64,000 bases of DNA from Lysinibacillus_B sp042920265 (GCF_042920265.1 NZ_JBDQZI010000001.1:310001-374000), one strand, 5' to 3'; numbered from the stretch's first letter, positions 33,524-42,472 are shown. A program made the numbers and translations. Notes: generated by a model not told the origin, from the sequence alone.

Positions 33524-34477
33524 ATGGCAGTAACATTAGCGCAAGCAAAATTAAATGTACAGGATGATTTACAAATGGGTGTAATTGATGAGTTCCGTAA
33601 GAGCTCATTTCTTTTTGATAATTTAACATTCGATGATGTTGTTACACCAACTGGTGGCGGTGCAACATTAACATATGGCTATACTCGTTTAAAGACACAG
33701 CCAACTGCTGGATTCCGCGCGGTGAATAGTGAGTATACACCTGGCGAAGTACAAAAGGAACGTATCACGACTGATTTAGCAGTATTCGGTGGTTCTTTCG
33801 AGATTGACCGTATTATCGCTAATATGGGCGGTATCGTGAGTGAAACAACATTACAAATGCAACAAAAAATCAAAGCGGCTTCTGCATTATTCAATGACAC
33901 TGTTATTAACGGTGACACAGCTGTTGACGCAAATTGTTTTGATGGATTGGATAAAGCACTAACTGGTTCGTCTACTGAATACGACCCAGCGGTGGCTATC
34001 GACTTGTCTACTTCAGCATTAGTTGACACGAACTATTCTCGTTTCTTGGATGAGCTTGATGAATTCTTAATGGGGCTTGATGGTAAGCCTGATTTCATCG
34101 GTGGTAACTTGAAGTTGATTGCAAAAATCCGCGCAGCAGCTCGCCGTGCAGGAGCATACCAAATTACGAAAAATGATTTTGGTGTGAATGTTGAGTACTA
34201 CAATGGCATTCCGTTAGTTGATTTTGGTGCTAAACCAGGCTCAAATACAGATGTCGTAGGAGTTGACATAGATGGTCATACGTCACTATATGCCGCTCGT
34301 TTAGGCTTAGACGGTTTCCACGGTATTTCAATGGCAAATCAGTCGCCTGTTAATACATGGCTACCAGATTTTAAAACAGCCGGAGCTGTGAAAAAAGGTG
34401 AGGTTGAGATGGTTGCGGGCGTTGCGTTAAAGGCTACCAAAGCCGCGGGTGTAATGCGTAAAATCAAGGTGAAGTAA
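33524..34477 (+). CDS. Major capsid protein
   Basis: Shell protein of 317 aa, probably HK97-fold. N-terminus AVTLAQAKLNVQDDLQMGVI; LKTQPTAGFRAVNSEYTPGE; SFEIDRIIANMGGIVSETTL; C-terminal KKGEVEMVAGVALKATKAAG. Identified mainly by position after the scaffold and by resemblance to capsids of SPP1/A118-type phages. Expected to be among the most abundant phage products. Confidence 0.87.
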   Translation: MAVTLAQAKLNVQDDLQMGVIDEFRKSSFLFDNLTFDDVVTPTGGGATLTYGYTRLKTQPTAGFRAVNSEYTPGEVQKERITTDLAVFGGSFEIDRIIANMGGIVSETTLQMQQKIKAASALFNDTVINGDTAVDANCFDGLDKALTGSSTEYDPAVAIDLSTSALVDTNYSRFLDELDEFLMGLDGKPDFIGGNLKLIAKIRAAARRAGAYQITKNDFGVNVEYYNGIPLVDFGAKPGSNTDVVGVDIDGHTSLYAARLGLDGFHGISMANQSPVNTWLPDFKTAGAVKKGEVEMVAGVALKATKAAGVMRKIKVK

Positions 34478-34489
34478 GGAGAGAAATCC

Positions 34490-34786
34490 ATGGCTAAAAT
34501 TTATGCACCTAATAAAAAATATACGGGGGTATCTGCTACAGTATCATTTGTGAATGGTATAGGTGAAACGGATAATGAGCATTTAATTAAATGGTTCGCT
34601 TCAAAAGGTTACACAGTGGAGAAGGATGAAATGCATCCGGCTGATCCACCACTTGTTAATCCATTTGAAGGGAAAACTATTGAGGAATTAAAAGCTTATG
34701 CCCAGGAGCGCGGCATCGATATTGGTAAGGCTTCCACTGAGGAAGGGATTATCAAGAAAATCGAAGAGGCTCAAAAAGCAGAATAG
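34490..34786 (+). CDS. Head protein with HeH/LEM-like domain
   Basis: Protein of 98 aa. An N-terminal beta segment (YTGVSATVSFVNGIGETDNE) is followed by HLIKWFASKGYTVEK. The C-terminal helix-extended-helix, KTIEELKAYAQERGIDIGKA, resembles the HeH/LEM or Rho-N fold seen in small head proteins beside capsid genes. Probable capsid decoration or connector accessory. Confidence 0.68.
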   Translation: MAKIYAPNKKYTGVSATVSFVNGIGETDNEHLIKWFASKGYTVEKDEMHPADPPLVNPFEGKTIEELKAYAQERGIDIGKASTEEGIIKKIEEAQKAE

Positions 34787-34797
34787 GGTGTGATTGC

Positions 34798-35193
34798 ATG
34801 CTCGAAAAAGTAAAAGAACGTTTGGTTGCATTAGGTGTCACTTTATCTAATGAACCAACGTCTACAGATGATTATTTGCTTACTTTTGCAGTAAATAAAA
34901 CGACTGATCATATCAAAAACCAAACAAATTTAGATGCAATTCCTCAAGGGTTAGAACATGTCGCGATCGATATGGCCGTTGGGGAATTTTTGTTTACTAA
35001 AAAATCCATGGGTTTGCTTAGTGTAGATACACTCAATTTCGAAGAGGTGGCGAAACGTGTTAAAGACGGCGACACAGATGTTGAATTTGCTGTTGATGCA
35101 AAATCAACACCTGAAGCACGTTTTAATGCTTTTATCACTTATCTGCAACACAACGAAGTAGATTTCGTAAAGTATCGGGTGTTGACATGGTAA
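34798..35193 (+). CDS. Head-tail connector protein (YqbG-like)
   Basis: Protein of 131 aa following the capsid genes in the slot of YqbG in skin/PBSX-type prophages: MLEKVKERLVALGVTLSNEP, then DMAVGEFLFTKKSMG. It would form the first ring below the portal. Overlaps the next gene by 7 nt. Confidence 0.72.
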   Translation: MLEKVKERLVALGVTLSNEPTSTDDYLLTFAVNKTTDHIKNQTNLDAIPQGLEHVAIDMAVGEFLFTKKSMGLLSVDTLNFEEVAKRVKDGDTDVEFAVDAKSTPEARFNAFITYLQHNEVDFVKYRVLTW

Positions 35194-35549
35194 GCGCTCG
35201 TCGTAAAGCACTTGAAAAGCTATGGCGTGGCAAATGTACCGTTATTGCATGGCAAGAAGTCGAGGACCCAATCACTCACGTTACAACACATGGCGAGGTC
35301 ACTATTCATGAAAATATTAAATGCAAACTATCCCATGAAAAACTCACTAGTGCATCATCCACTGGTGGACCAGCAATGATTACAAAGCAAATTAAATTGT
35401 CACTTGGAAATGAGTACGAAATACCAGCCGGATGTAAAATCATCGTTACTCAAAACAATGTGACGGGTGAATACACGCGATCAGGCGAGCCCGGCGTGTT
35501 TATGGACCATCAAGAAATCGTGCTTGAGTTATTTGAGAGGTACTCTTGA
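35187..35549 (+). CDS. Head-tail joining protein (YqbH/XkdH-like)
   Basis: Protein of 120 aa, beta-rich: GKCTVIAWQEVEDPITHVTT, LSLGNEYEIPAGCKIIVTQN. Its place, second after the connector gene, and its size match YqbH/XkdH. It is the likely stopper or joining protein of the neck. Confidence 0.72.
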   Translation: MVSARRKALEKLWRGKCTVIAWQEVEDPITHVTTHGEVTIHENIKCKLSHEKLTSASSTGGPAMITKQIKLSLGNEYEIPAGCKIIVTQNNVTGEYTRSGEPGVFMDHQEIVLELFERYS

Positions 35550-36040
35550 TGGTTAGATGGGGAAGAGTTGATTTTCGCCAACTACAACGCATGCAGCGAA
35601 AGATGGAACGGCTTGAGCGTGCCGGATTTGATAAGTTTTGCGAAGATGCCGCAAAGGAATTAGCAGCACGTTTATTAGCGAAGGTTATTAAGCGCACTCC
35701 AGTTAAAGAAGGTACTTTAAGGAATGCTTGGACTGCTGGTAAAAAGCACTGGACAGAAGATGGAAAAGGGAATGTCCGAACTAACAGAATCGGTGGCGCT
35801 TCAGGTTTCGCAAATGGTTTAGAAGTTACTCAAAAAGGCGATGTTTATGAAATTACTGTAAGCAACAGTATGGATTACGCGAGTTACGTTGAATACGGCC
35901 ATCGTACCCGTGACCACAAAGGCTGGGTAAATGGTCGATTTATGATGACCATTTCAGCTGATGAAGTTGAACGTGCAGCGCCAGCTATTTTAGAGAAAAA
36001 GCTTATGCGATTGCTAAGGGAGGCTTTCGATGGAAATTAA
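35549..36040 (+). CDS. HK97 gp10-like neck protein (XkdI-like)
   Basis: Protein of 163 aa with the gp10 pattern: VIKRTPVKEGTLRNAWTAGK, then SNSMDYASYVEYGHRTRDHK. ATG 35549 follows GAGAGG by eight bases and overlaps the upstream TGA by one base. Head closure or tail-completion role. Confidence 0.85.
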   Translation: MVRWGRVDFRQLQRMQRKMERLERAGFDKFCEDAAKELAARLLAKVIKRTPVKEGTLRNAWTAGKKHWTEDGKGNVRTNRIGGASGFANGLEVTQKGDVYEITVSNSMDYASYVEYGHRTRDHKGWVNGRFMMTISADEVERAAPAILEKKLMRLLREAFDGN

Positions 36041-36476
36041 CGATATCATGGTTGCTATTTCACGGAAGCTACATGAAGCGTTCGGTAGTAACTATAAAAA
36101 ATATATGGATGAAATACCGCAGGGGTTTACGACTCCTGCTTTTTTCATTCAATTTTTGAATCTAGAGCAAAAGAAACAAATCGGCAAACGATGGAAAGTG
36201 ACGACATTATTCAACGTGCAGTACTTCCCCAATGGCAGTGCGACAGATGCTGCTAATCACACATTGAAAGTACAACAAGCATTGAAAGAAATAACGCTGT
36301 TAAACGGCTCGTTGATGCTAGGTACAGGATCAAACAGTGAGGTAGTAGAGGGTGTTGCTCATAATTTCGTTCATTTCAATTTCTTCTTACAAGAAATCGA
36401 AGAGAAAGTATTCATGGGTTCATTAGACCATTATTTAAACAAAGAAAGGGTGGTATCAGTTGGCGAAAGAGATTGA
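36030..36476 (+). CDS. Tail terminator protein (XkdJ/YqbJ-like)
   Basis: Protein of 148 aa: NDIMVAISRKLHEAFGSNYK, IPQGFTTPAFFIQFLNLEQK. The fold pattern and place right before the sheath match the tail-terminator ring. It overlaps gp10-like by 11 nt and the next gene by 17 nt. Confidence 0.76.
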   Translation: MEINDIMVAISRKLHEAFGSNYKKYMDEIPQGFTTPAFFIQFLNLEQKKQIGKRWKVTTLFNVQYFPNGSATDAANHTLKVQQALKEITLLNGSLMLGTGSNSEVVEGVAHNFVHFNFFLQEIEEKVFMGSLDHYLNKERVVSVGERD

Positions 36477-36684
36477 GTCGAAAGTCGAGCTAGTGGATGC
36501 AGAAAAAGTAGGTGAGGTTATCACATCCAAGCTACCTAAATTTAATAAATCTCAACTGGTTACAAGTCGTAAATACATTCATCGTCGTGATGCATTGAAT
36601 GCATTACTTAAAGAGGATGAGCAATATACGTTCGCTCAGGTGGACAAGATTTTAAAACAGTTCGATGAAGGAGGTAAAAAATAA
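36460..36684 (+). CDS. Small tail-operon protein, 74 aa
   Basis: MAKEIESKVELVDAEKVGEV, then KYIHRRDALNALLKEDEQYT. Start TTG 36460 after AAAGGGTGG. Soluble and charged; similar small genes precede the sheath gene in related prophages. Overlaps the sheath start by one base. Function not known. Confidence 0.68.
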   Translation: MAKEIESKVELVDAEKVGEVITSKLPKFNKSQLVTSRKYIHRRDALNALLKEDEQYTFAQVDKILKQFDEGGKK

Positions 36685-38006
36685 TGGCATTAGGTGGAGG
36701 TCCATTTTTAACACAAAACAAAGTATTACCTGGCACTTATCACAACTTTATTAGTGCTGCTCGCGCATTCGTCAACCTATCAGACCGTGGCTATGTCGGC
36801 TTACCCATTCCGTTAGATTGGGGCGTAGATGGCGATGTATTTGCTGTAACACAGGAAGATTTACAAAAGGATTCACGTAAAATCTTTGGTTATGACTATA
36901 CGGATCCAAAGCTAAAAGGCATTCGTGATGTATTTAAAAATGCGATTACAGTATTTTTCTACAAGCTTGCTGTGGATGCTGTAGCTGCTTCTAACACATA
37001 TGCTACAGCAAAATACAAAGGGATTCGTGGGAACGATATTACAATCGTGATTCAAGCAAATGTGGATGAACCCACTAAGTTCGATGTACAAACACTAATT
37101 GCTAATGTACTAGTCGATGAGCAAACGGCTGTTGCTACGGCTGCTGATTTAGTAGTAAATGATTTTGTCGTATTTAAGCCTGATGCCACATTAACGGTTA
37201 CAGCTGGTACACCATTAATCGGAGGCTCAAACGGTTCTGCTATTACAGGTGGAGCGCACCAAGAGGCGCTAGATGCATTAGAAGCTTACGGATTTAACAC
37301 GTTAGGTTGTTTATCCTCAGACAGCTTAATTAAATCTCTGTATGTGGAATACACAAAGCGTTTGCGTGATCAAGTCGGTGCTAAATTCCAATTGGTTGGT
37401 TATAAGCTAGGTGCTGTTGACCATGAGGGTGTTATTGACGTACAAAACGATGCAATCGGTGCGGATGAAGAAGTGTTTGGGGCAGTTTATTGGACTACTG
37501 GTGCACAGGCTGGAGTGGCCGTGAATAAGTCCAATACGAACAAGAAATACGATGGTGAATTTAAGCTTGATATGAGCGAAACGAGGACACAATCGCAACT
37601 GACAGCTTTATTAAAAGGCGGAAAATTTGTATTCCATCGTGTAGGTGAGGAAGTGCGAGTGCTTGAGGATGTGAACACATTTACTTCATTTACTGTTGAT
37701 AAAAATGAAGATTTCAACATGAATCAAGTCATTCGTGTTTTAGATCAAATTGCTATCGATACGGCTCAACTCTTTAACAATCGTTATTTAGGTAAAGTGC
37801 CAAATGACCAAGATGGCCGTGTTTCTTTATGGAATGATATCAGTGCTCATCGTACAGAAATGCAACGTATACGAGCAATCCAAAATTACAATAAGGATGA
37901 GCTCCAAGTTGGTCAAGGTCTAGCGAAAAAAGCTGTACTCGTGAGTGAAGTTGTAACACCTACAGTGGCAATGTCACAACTTTATATCACTACCGAGGTA
38001 GCGTAA
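36684..38006 (+). CDS. Contractile tail sheath protein (XkdK-like)
   Basis: Sheath subunit of 440 aa, which defines this as a contractile-tail (myovirus) phage. N-terminus ALGGGPFLTQNKVLPGTYHN, FVNLSDRGYVGLPIPLDWGV; C-terminal KDELQVGQGLAKKAVLVSEV, all as in XkdK. GGAGGT precedes the ATG. Confidence 0.93.
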   Translation: MALGGGPFLTQNKVLPGTYHNFISAARAFVNLSDRGYVGLPIPLDWGVDGDVFAVTQEDLQKDSRKIFGYDYTDPKLKGIRDVFKNAITVFFYKLAVDAVAASNTYATAKYKGIRGNDITIVIQANVDEPTKFDVQTLIANVLVDEQTAVATAADLVVNDFVVFKPDATLTVTAGTPLIGGSNGSAITGGAHQEALDALEAYGFNTLGCLSSDSLIKSLYVEYTKRLRDQVGAKFQLVGYKLGAVDHEGVIDVQNDAIGADEEVFGAVYWTTGAQAGVAVNKSNTNKKYDGEFKLDMSETRTQSQLTALLKGGKFVFHRVGEEVRVLEDVNTFTSFTVDKNEDFNMNQVIRVLDQIAIDTAQLFNNRYLGKVPNDQDGRVSLWNDISAHRTEMQRIRAIQNYNKDELQVGQGLAKKAVLVSEVVTPTVAMSQLYITTEVA

Positions 38007-38020
38007 AGGAGGGGCAATAG

Positions 38021-38491
38021 ATGAATCCAACAATGCATGCACGTGAAGCCATTCATGGTGCTCAAGGTCAAGCGTATGTAACGATTGAAGGACGACGCTT
38101 TTTGTTTGCGCAATTAATCAATTTAGAGGCGCGAGTAGACAAATCAAAAACACAAGTACCTATCATGGGACGCATCAGTAAAGGGAATAAATCTGTCGGG
38201 ACAGAGGGAACAGGATCAGCGACGTTTTATTACAATACATCCATTTTCCGTGAACTACTTTATCGTTATCAAGAAACTGGTGAGGACGTTTATTTCGATA
38301 TCCAAGTGACGAATGAGGATGGTTCTTCAACAGTAGGGCGTCAAACGACCATTCTAAAAGATTGTAATATCGATGGTGGTATCGTCGCTTTATTAGATGC
38401 TGATGCTGAATATTTAGAAGATAACTTAGACTTTACGTTCGAATCGTTCGAGCTTCCTGAAAAGTTCGCTATTCTAGCGGAAATGGAATAA
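38021..38491 (+). CDS. Tail tube protein (XkdM-like)
   Basis: Inner tube subunit of 156 aa: AREAIHGAQGQAYVTIEGRR, QVPIMGRISKGNKSVGTEGT, DCNIDGGIVALLDADAEYLE. It directly follows the sheath, as in PBSX. A terminator follows it, which may raise tube and sheath levels relative to downstream genes. Confidence 0.92.
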   Translation: MNPTMHAREAIHGAQGQAYVTIEGRRFLFAQLINLEARVDKSKTQVPIMGRISKGNKSVGTEGTGSATFYYNTSIFRELLYRYQETGEDVYFDIQVTNEDGSSTVGRQTTILKDCNIDGGIVALLDADAEYLEDNLDFTFESFELPEKFAILAEME

Positions 38492-38498
38492 AAAATGA

Positions 38499-38524
38499 GG
38501 TTGCCGGATTTTCGGCAGCCTTTT
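38499..38524 (+). terminator. Terminator after the tube gene
   Basis: GGTTGCCG (38499-38506) pairs with CGGCAGCC (38513-38520), then TTTT. It lies inside the late operon, so it is likely partial. Confidence 0.75.
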
Positions 38525-38554
38525 GTGATAACTGGAATTTGAAGGGGTGGTCGA

Positions 38555-38782
38555 ATGGAGATGAATATAAGGAATGTAATAGATGGGGTAATGGAAGCGA
38601 CCTATTTAAAAGCAACAACCGCAGAAGTAAAAATACTTGCATGCGAATTGTTGCTTAAAGAACTACAAACGACTACCCCGTCTGAATTACAAAATCACTT
38701 AGAAGAAATACTTTTTTATAAAGAAGGACCTAGATGCACTATTACATTATCTTTTCCTTTAGAAATTAGGGAACCAATGTAG
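38555..38782 (+). CDS. Hypothetical protein, 75 aa
   Basis: MEMNIRNVIDGVMEATYLKA, TPSELQNHLEEILFYKEGPR. Helical, acidic. It has GAAGGGGTGG upstream and its 3' end overlaps the convergent gene at 38766 by 17 nt. Not found at this spot in PBSX, so it is accessory. Confidence 0.55.
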   Translation: MEMNIRNVIDGVMEATYLKATTAEVKILACELLLKELQTTTPSELQNHLEEILFYKEGPRCTITLSFPLEIREPM

Positions 38783-39035
38783 ACTTCGCAAATTCTACAC
38801 CTTGTTCGGTTAATTCATAACAAATAAGGGTGTCGCCGTTTAAAGGATTAACTGGACCGTTAGCAAAGTTATTGACATGTGATATTACATGTTCGCTTTC
38901 TTCTAAGTATTCAATGGCATCCGAATAATATATCGCATCTTCAATGTTTATTGGTAGAAATTCCGTATAAGAACTACCATTCTTAAGGAAATTTTCAAAA
39001 GCCAACTGCAGTAAGTGTTTTTCGAATTTATTCAT
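38766..39035 (-). CDS. Reverse-strand accessory gene, winged-helix-like, 89 aa
   Basis: MNKFEKHLLQLAFENFLKNG, DAIYYSDAIEYLEESEHVIS, then CYELTEQGVEFAKS. The helix pattern ending in a beta wing and LTEQG resembles small winged-helix proteins such as YjcQ. GAGGTGAT precedes its ATG. It points against the late operon and has its own probable promoter (TTTAGA, 17 nt, TACAAT on the reverse strand), so it may be expressed in the lysogen. Confidence 0.62.
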   Translation of the reverse strand: MNKFEKHLLQLAFENFLKNGSSYTEFLPINIEDAIYYSDAIEYLEESEHVISHVNNFANGPVNPLNGDTLICYELTEQGVEFAKSTLVP

Positions 39036-39044
39036 AATTTATCA

Positions 39045-39081
39045 CCTCACTTTCTGTAAAAATTGTACAGTCAGTGAGGTT
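39045..39081. promoter_or_regulatory. Inverted repeat at the reverse gene's promoter
   Basis: ACCTCACT (39045-39052) and AGTGAGGT (39074-39081), 8-bp arms flanking the reverse-strand -10 region and overlapping its ribosome site. A plausible autoregulatory operator. Confidence 0.45.
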
Positions 39082-39113
39082 TATTCTAAATAAGAAAAGG
39101 ACAGGTGGAAAAT

Positions 39114-39545
39114 ATGACTAACTTAACAGCTTTTTTATCGCAAAACGCAATTAAAATTGAAGTGGAAGAACATGTTGTATCAAAGCGATTTGTTGATCCA
39201 CAAACCAAAGAACCAATGAAATGGCAGGTAGGAGCAGTATCGTCAGACCGTGATGAAGCATTACGTAAACAACATACTAAACGTTTACCAGTTCCAGGTA
39301 AGAAAAATGTATTCCAGCCCACAACAGATTACGATGGTTATTTAGCTAGTTTAGCAGTTGAGTGTACTGTATTTCCGGATTTAAATAGCATTGAGTTACA
39401 GAATTCATATGGTGTGATGGGTGCTGAAGCTCTTCTTAAAAAGATGCTATTACCTGGCGAATATGCTGAATATCTTAAAATTGTACAAAATGCGAATGGC
39501 TTTGACGTTGGCATGGATGAGGCGGTAGAAGAAGCAAAAAACTAA
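39114..39545 (+). CDS. Tail assembly chaperone (XkdN-like), zero-frame product
   Basis: Protein of 143 aa: MTNLTAFLSQNAIKIEVEEH, KEPMKWQVGAVSSDRDEALR, ending EEAKN. It would coat the tape measure before tube assembly. ATG 39114 follows AGGTGG by six bases. Its last codons form a slippery A-AAA-AAC just before the stop; a -1 shift gives a longer protein (see 39536-39745). The pair matches the two-protein chaperone system of many long-tailed phages. Confidence 0.9.
   Translation: MTNLTAFLSQNAIKIEVEEHVVSKRFVDPQTKEPMKWQVGAVSSDRDEALRKQHTKRLPVPGKKNVFQPTTDYDGYLASLAVECTVFPDLNSIELQNSYGVMGAEALLKKMLLPGEYAEYLKIVQNANGFDVGMDEAVEEAKN
39536..39542 (+). promoter_or_regulatory. Programmed -1 frameshift slippery heptamer
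   Basis: A-AAA-AAC in the zero frame of the chaperone gene, one of the best-known slippery sequences, directly before the UAA stop. Eight nt after it begins a stem: GACGGCGACT (39551-39560) with AGTGGCCGTC (39603-39612), nine pairs and one G-G mismatch. An inner stem ATGCAAA/TTTGCAT sits in its loop. Confidence 0.88.
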
Positions 39546-39745
39546 TTAGTGACGGCGACTATGATGCAAATATTGCTTACTATTGTTTGCATAAATTTCA
39601 TAAGTGGCCGTCGGAATATGATTCATTACCAAAGTGGGAAAAAGCTTTTGTTATTGCAGCAGTTCAGTTAAAAAAGGAAGCTGATGAAAAAGCAGAAAAA
39701 GAAGCTAAGCGGAAGAGTGGTAAAAAAGGTAAGCAAAAAAGGTAA
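39542..39745 (+). CDS. Tail chaperone -1 frame extension (67 codons)
   Basis: After slippage, translation continues LISDGDYDANIAYYCLHKFH, KWPSEYDSLPKWEKAFVIAA, and ends in a Lys-rich tail KRKSGKKGKQKR, giving a fusion of about 210 aa. It has no start codon or ribosome site of its own, so it is expressed only by the frameshift. This mirrors the gpG/gpGT arrangement of lambda. Confidence 0.87.
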   Translation, partial: LISDGDYDANIAYYCLHKFHKWPSEYDSLPKWEKAFVIAAVQLKKEADEKAEKEAKRKSGKKGKQKR

Positions 39746-39797
39746 TGTGGTTTGTCCTTCCTTAATTATGTATATTTATGTATGAGGAGGGATAAAA

Positions 39798-40142
39798 ATG
39801 GCACAAAATAAAGTGATTGCTGGTGATTATGAGGGGTGTCCAATTATGGGTTTTGTAACACCCGGAATTTATTCCAACCCTAAACAACCCCCACTTGAAT
39901 TAACAAAAGCAAATGTCATCAATTACGAAATTATCACAGAAGAACATCGGAAAAGTGCGGCATCAGGTATTGCACGAGGTTTAGTTGGTGGTGCATTACT
40001 TGGCCCAGTAGGTTTATTAGCTGGATTAACCGCAAAAACTAAAGGTATCCATGTTATTGCTTTAGAATTTAATGATGGAAAAAGAAGTTTAATAGAGATT
40101 GATGAAAAAATTTATAAAACATTTATTCAAAAAATGTTTTAA
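39798..40142 (+). CDS. Hypothetical glycine-rich hydrophobic protein, 114 aa
   Basis: MAQNKVIAGDYEGCPIMGFV; the centre, ARGLVGGALLGPVGLLAGLT, is a glycine-zipper hydrophobic segment; then a beta-rich end. GAGGAGGG precedes the ATG. It has its own terminator and sits between chaperone and tape-measure genes, so it looks like an inserted accessory gene. Could associate with membranes; no family recognised. Confidence 0.62.
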   Translation: MAQNKVIAGDYEGCPIMGFVTPGIYSNPKQPPLELTKANVINYEIITEEHRKSAASGIARGLVGGALLGPVGLLAGLTAKTKGIHVIALEFNDGKRSLIEIDEKIYKTFIQKMF

Positions 40143-40148
40143 GCCTGT

Positions 40149-40176
40149 AAGCACTCATTAATTTGAGTGCTTTTAT
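40149..40176 (+). terminator. Terminator before the tape measure gene
   Basis: AAGCACTCA (40149-40157) pairs with TGAGTGCTT (40164-40172), then TTATT. Confidence 0.8.
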
Positions 40177-40198
40177 TATGCAAGAAAGGAGGATTTTA

Positions 40199-42472
40199 AT
40201 GGCAACGATTAGAACGGCAATTCAAATTCAGGATAATTTATCACAAGCGTTTCGTGCGATGAATGTAGCTATGCAATCGACAATTAGTAGCTTTGAGCAT
40301 TTAGAAAGAGCTAGTGGTAATGCAATTGATGTATCTACTATCGAGATTGCAAGACGTGAATTAGCCCGTGCTGAAACGGCTTTTAATGAGATTGAGATAC
40401 AAATTCGAGAAGCGGGCCAACAACAAGATAGATTTAATAGTTCCATTCGTGAAGGTACCAGCGCTGCGAATGCCATGTTAAGTAAATTATTAGCTATTGT
40501 CGGGACCTATATGTCACTGCAAGCCGTCGGGGATGTTATCCGTTTATCAGATGAAACTACAGATTTAAAAGCGCGTGTGCAATTATTGGTGGATGATATG
40601 CCTGTTTTACCGCCACAAGTATTATTAGCGGATTTAAAATTAGGTAATATAAGTAACTTAGAAACGGCACAGCAAATGATTTTTGATGCCGCACAACGCT
40701 CATATTCATCTGTAAAAGATATGTCGGCGTTAGTTTCTCGAATTGGTTCAAATGCTGGTGATTCTTTCAGTAGTGTTTCAGAAGTTGTAGCTTTCTCAGA
40801 GTTGATTCAAAAGCAATTTGGTATAGCTGGTGCGAACGCAACAGAAGCGAGTAATGCGACTATACAATTGTCACAAGCCTTAGCAAGTGGTGTGTTACGT
40901 GGTGAGGAACTTAACAGCATCTTCGAACAAGCACCAAATGTTATCCATACCATTGCAGATTATTTAGATGTACCAATTGGTCGTATTCGTGAAATGGCGT
41001 CTGAAGGTCAATTGACAGCAGACGTTGTAAAAAATGCGATGTTTGCAGCATCAGATGATATTAACAATAAATTTAACTCTATGCCTACTACGTGGTCGCA
41101 AATTTGGACAAATTTAAAAAACGATGCACAGAGGGCTTTCAGTGAAGTACTTACAGGCATTAGCGATGTAGCAAATAGTGATCGCTTTAAAGAGTTTTTT
41201 GCGAGCGCTAGACAATCATTATATACTCTTGCATCATATATCGCTGTTGCATTCGATATGATGACTTCCGTAGGTGCTTTTGTGTATGATAATTGGTCGT
41301 TGATTGCCCCTATTATAGGAACAGCTACAGCTGCTATAACTGCATATCTATGGGCACTATTAGTTTTAAAAGGAGCAGCAATAGTTACGGCTGCATGGCA
41401 GAGTATCTTAGCGATAAGGACAGCAGGGCAAGCGGCGGCAGCTTATATGGCGTCCGGTGCTACTTTAGCTCAAACTGCCGCGCAATATGGATTGAATGCA
41501 GCACTCTATGCATGTCCAATTACATGGATAATCCTTGCCATTATAGCCTTTATTGGTGTCATCTATTTAGCTGTTGGTGCTATCAATCATTTCGCAGGTA
41601 CTTCTATTAGCGCAACTGGAATTATTGCAGGGGCGTTCATGGTGTTAGTAACGTATATCTATAACCGTATAGCGTTTTTGTGGAATATTTTTGCGGCTAT
41701 TGCTGAATTTTTCGTAAATGTGTGGAATCATCCTATGTATGCCGTTAAAAAGTTATTTTACAATTTAGCGAGTAACGTACTTGATCAAGCGGCCGCGATG
41801 ACCAGAGGGTGGGATTCTTTCGCAACAAGTTTCGTGAATGCGATAATATCAGCCGTTAATGGGGCTATTAAAGCGTGGAATTGGTTTATCGACTTGCTAC
41901 CTGCTGATATTGCATCCTCTATCGGCTTAGGTAAAGGTACGGAATTTACTTACCGAACATCTGTGACGAGCGACTTAGAGAACATAAAAGGTGCATTAGA
42001 CGACTGGGTTGGAGAAGCTCCCGAAGGTTATTGGGAAGCTCCCAAAATGGACATGAAGAATGTGGGGGCCGCTTGGGATACCGGATATACATGGGGTGCG
42101 AATTTATTCAGCGATGAAAAGGATACAGGTGCAAGTACATCTTGGGAGGATATCGCAAATAGTATCAACATGCCTGACTCAAGTGCTGTTGGTGGAGCTG
42201 GAGAAGACAGCCCTGCAGCAAAGCAAACAGCAGGTAATACCGCTAAAATGGCGAAGTCAATGGAAGGTACAGTCGATGAATTGAAATATCTACGTGACCT
42301 TGCCGAACGTGAATCCATCAACCGCTACACAACAGCTGAAATCAAAATTGATATGAAAAATGAAAACTACATCAACAATGAGATGGACATCGATGGTATT
42401 GTTAATCTCATTACGGAAAAAGCGGAAGAAGCTGCTGAAATATTAGCAGAAGGAGGCGACATAGATGTATAA
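40199..42472 (+). CDS. Tail tape measure protein
   Basis: Protein of 757 aa that sets tail length. A conserved N-terminal tape-measure domain contains QALASGVLRGEELNSIFEQA and PNVIHTIADYLDVPIGRIRE; membrane-like hydrophobic segments lie at about 385-510. ATG 40199 follows AAAGGAGG, so the longer frame from 40163 is not used. It is much shorter than XkdO of PBSX, so a tail of roughly 110 nm is expected if the usual 0.15 nm per residue holds. Confidence 0.92.
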   Translation: MATIRTAIQIQDNLSQAFRAMNVAMQSTISSFEHLERASGNAIDVSTIEIARRELARAETAFNEIEIQIREAGQQQDRFNSSIREGTSAANAMLSKLLAIVGTYMSLQAVGDVIRLSDETTDLKARVQLLVDDMPVLPPQVLLADLKLGNISNLETAQQMIFDAAQRSYSSVKDMSALVSRIGSNAGDSFSSVSEVVAFSELIQKQFGIAGANATEASNATIQLSQALASGVLRGEELNSIFEQAPNVIHTIADYLDVPIGRIREMASEGQLTADVVKNAMFAASDDINNKFNSMPTTWSQIWTNLKNDAQRAFSEVLTGISDVANSDRFKEFFASARQSLYTLASYIAVAFDMMTSVGAFVYDNWSLIAPIIGTATAAITAYLWALLVLKGAAIVTAAWQSILAIRTAGQAAAAYMASGATLAQTAAQYGLNAALYACPITWIILAIIAFIGVIYLAVGAINHFAGTSISATGIIAGAFMVLVTYIYNRIAFLWNIFAAIAEFFVNVWNHPMYAVKKLFYNLASNVLDQAAAMTRGWDSFATSFVNAIISAVNGAIKAWNWFIDLLPADIASSIGLGKGTEFTYRTSVTSDLENIKGALDDWVGEAPEGYWEAPKMDMKNVGAAWDTGYTWGANLFSDEKDTGASTSWEDIANSINMPDSSAVGGAGEDSPAAKQTAGNTAKMAKSMEGTVDELKYLRDLAERESINRYTTAEIKIDMKNENYINNEMDIDGIVNLITEKAEEAAEILAEGGDIDV

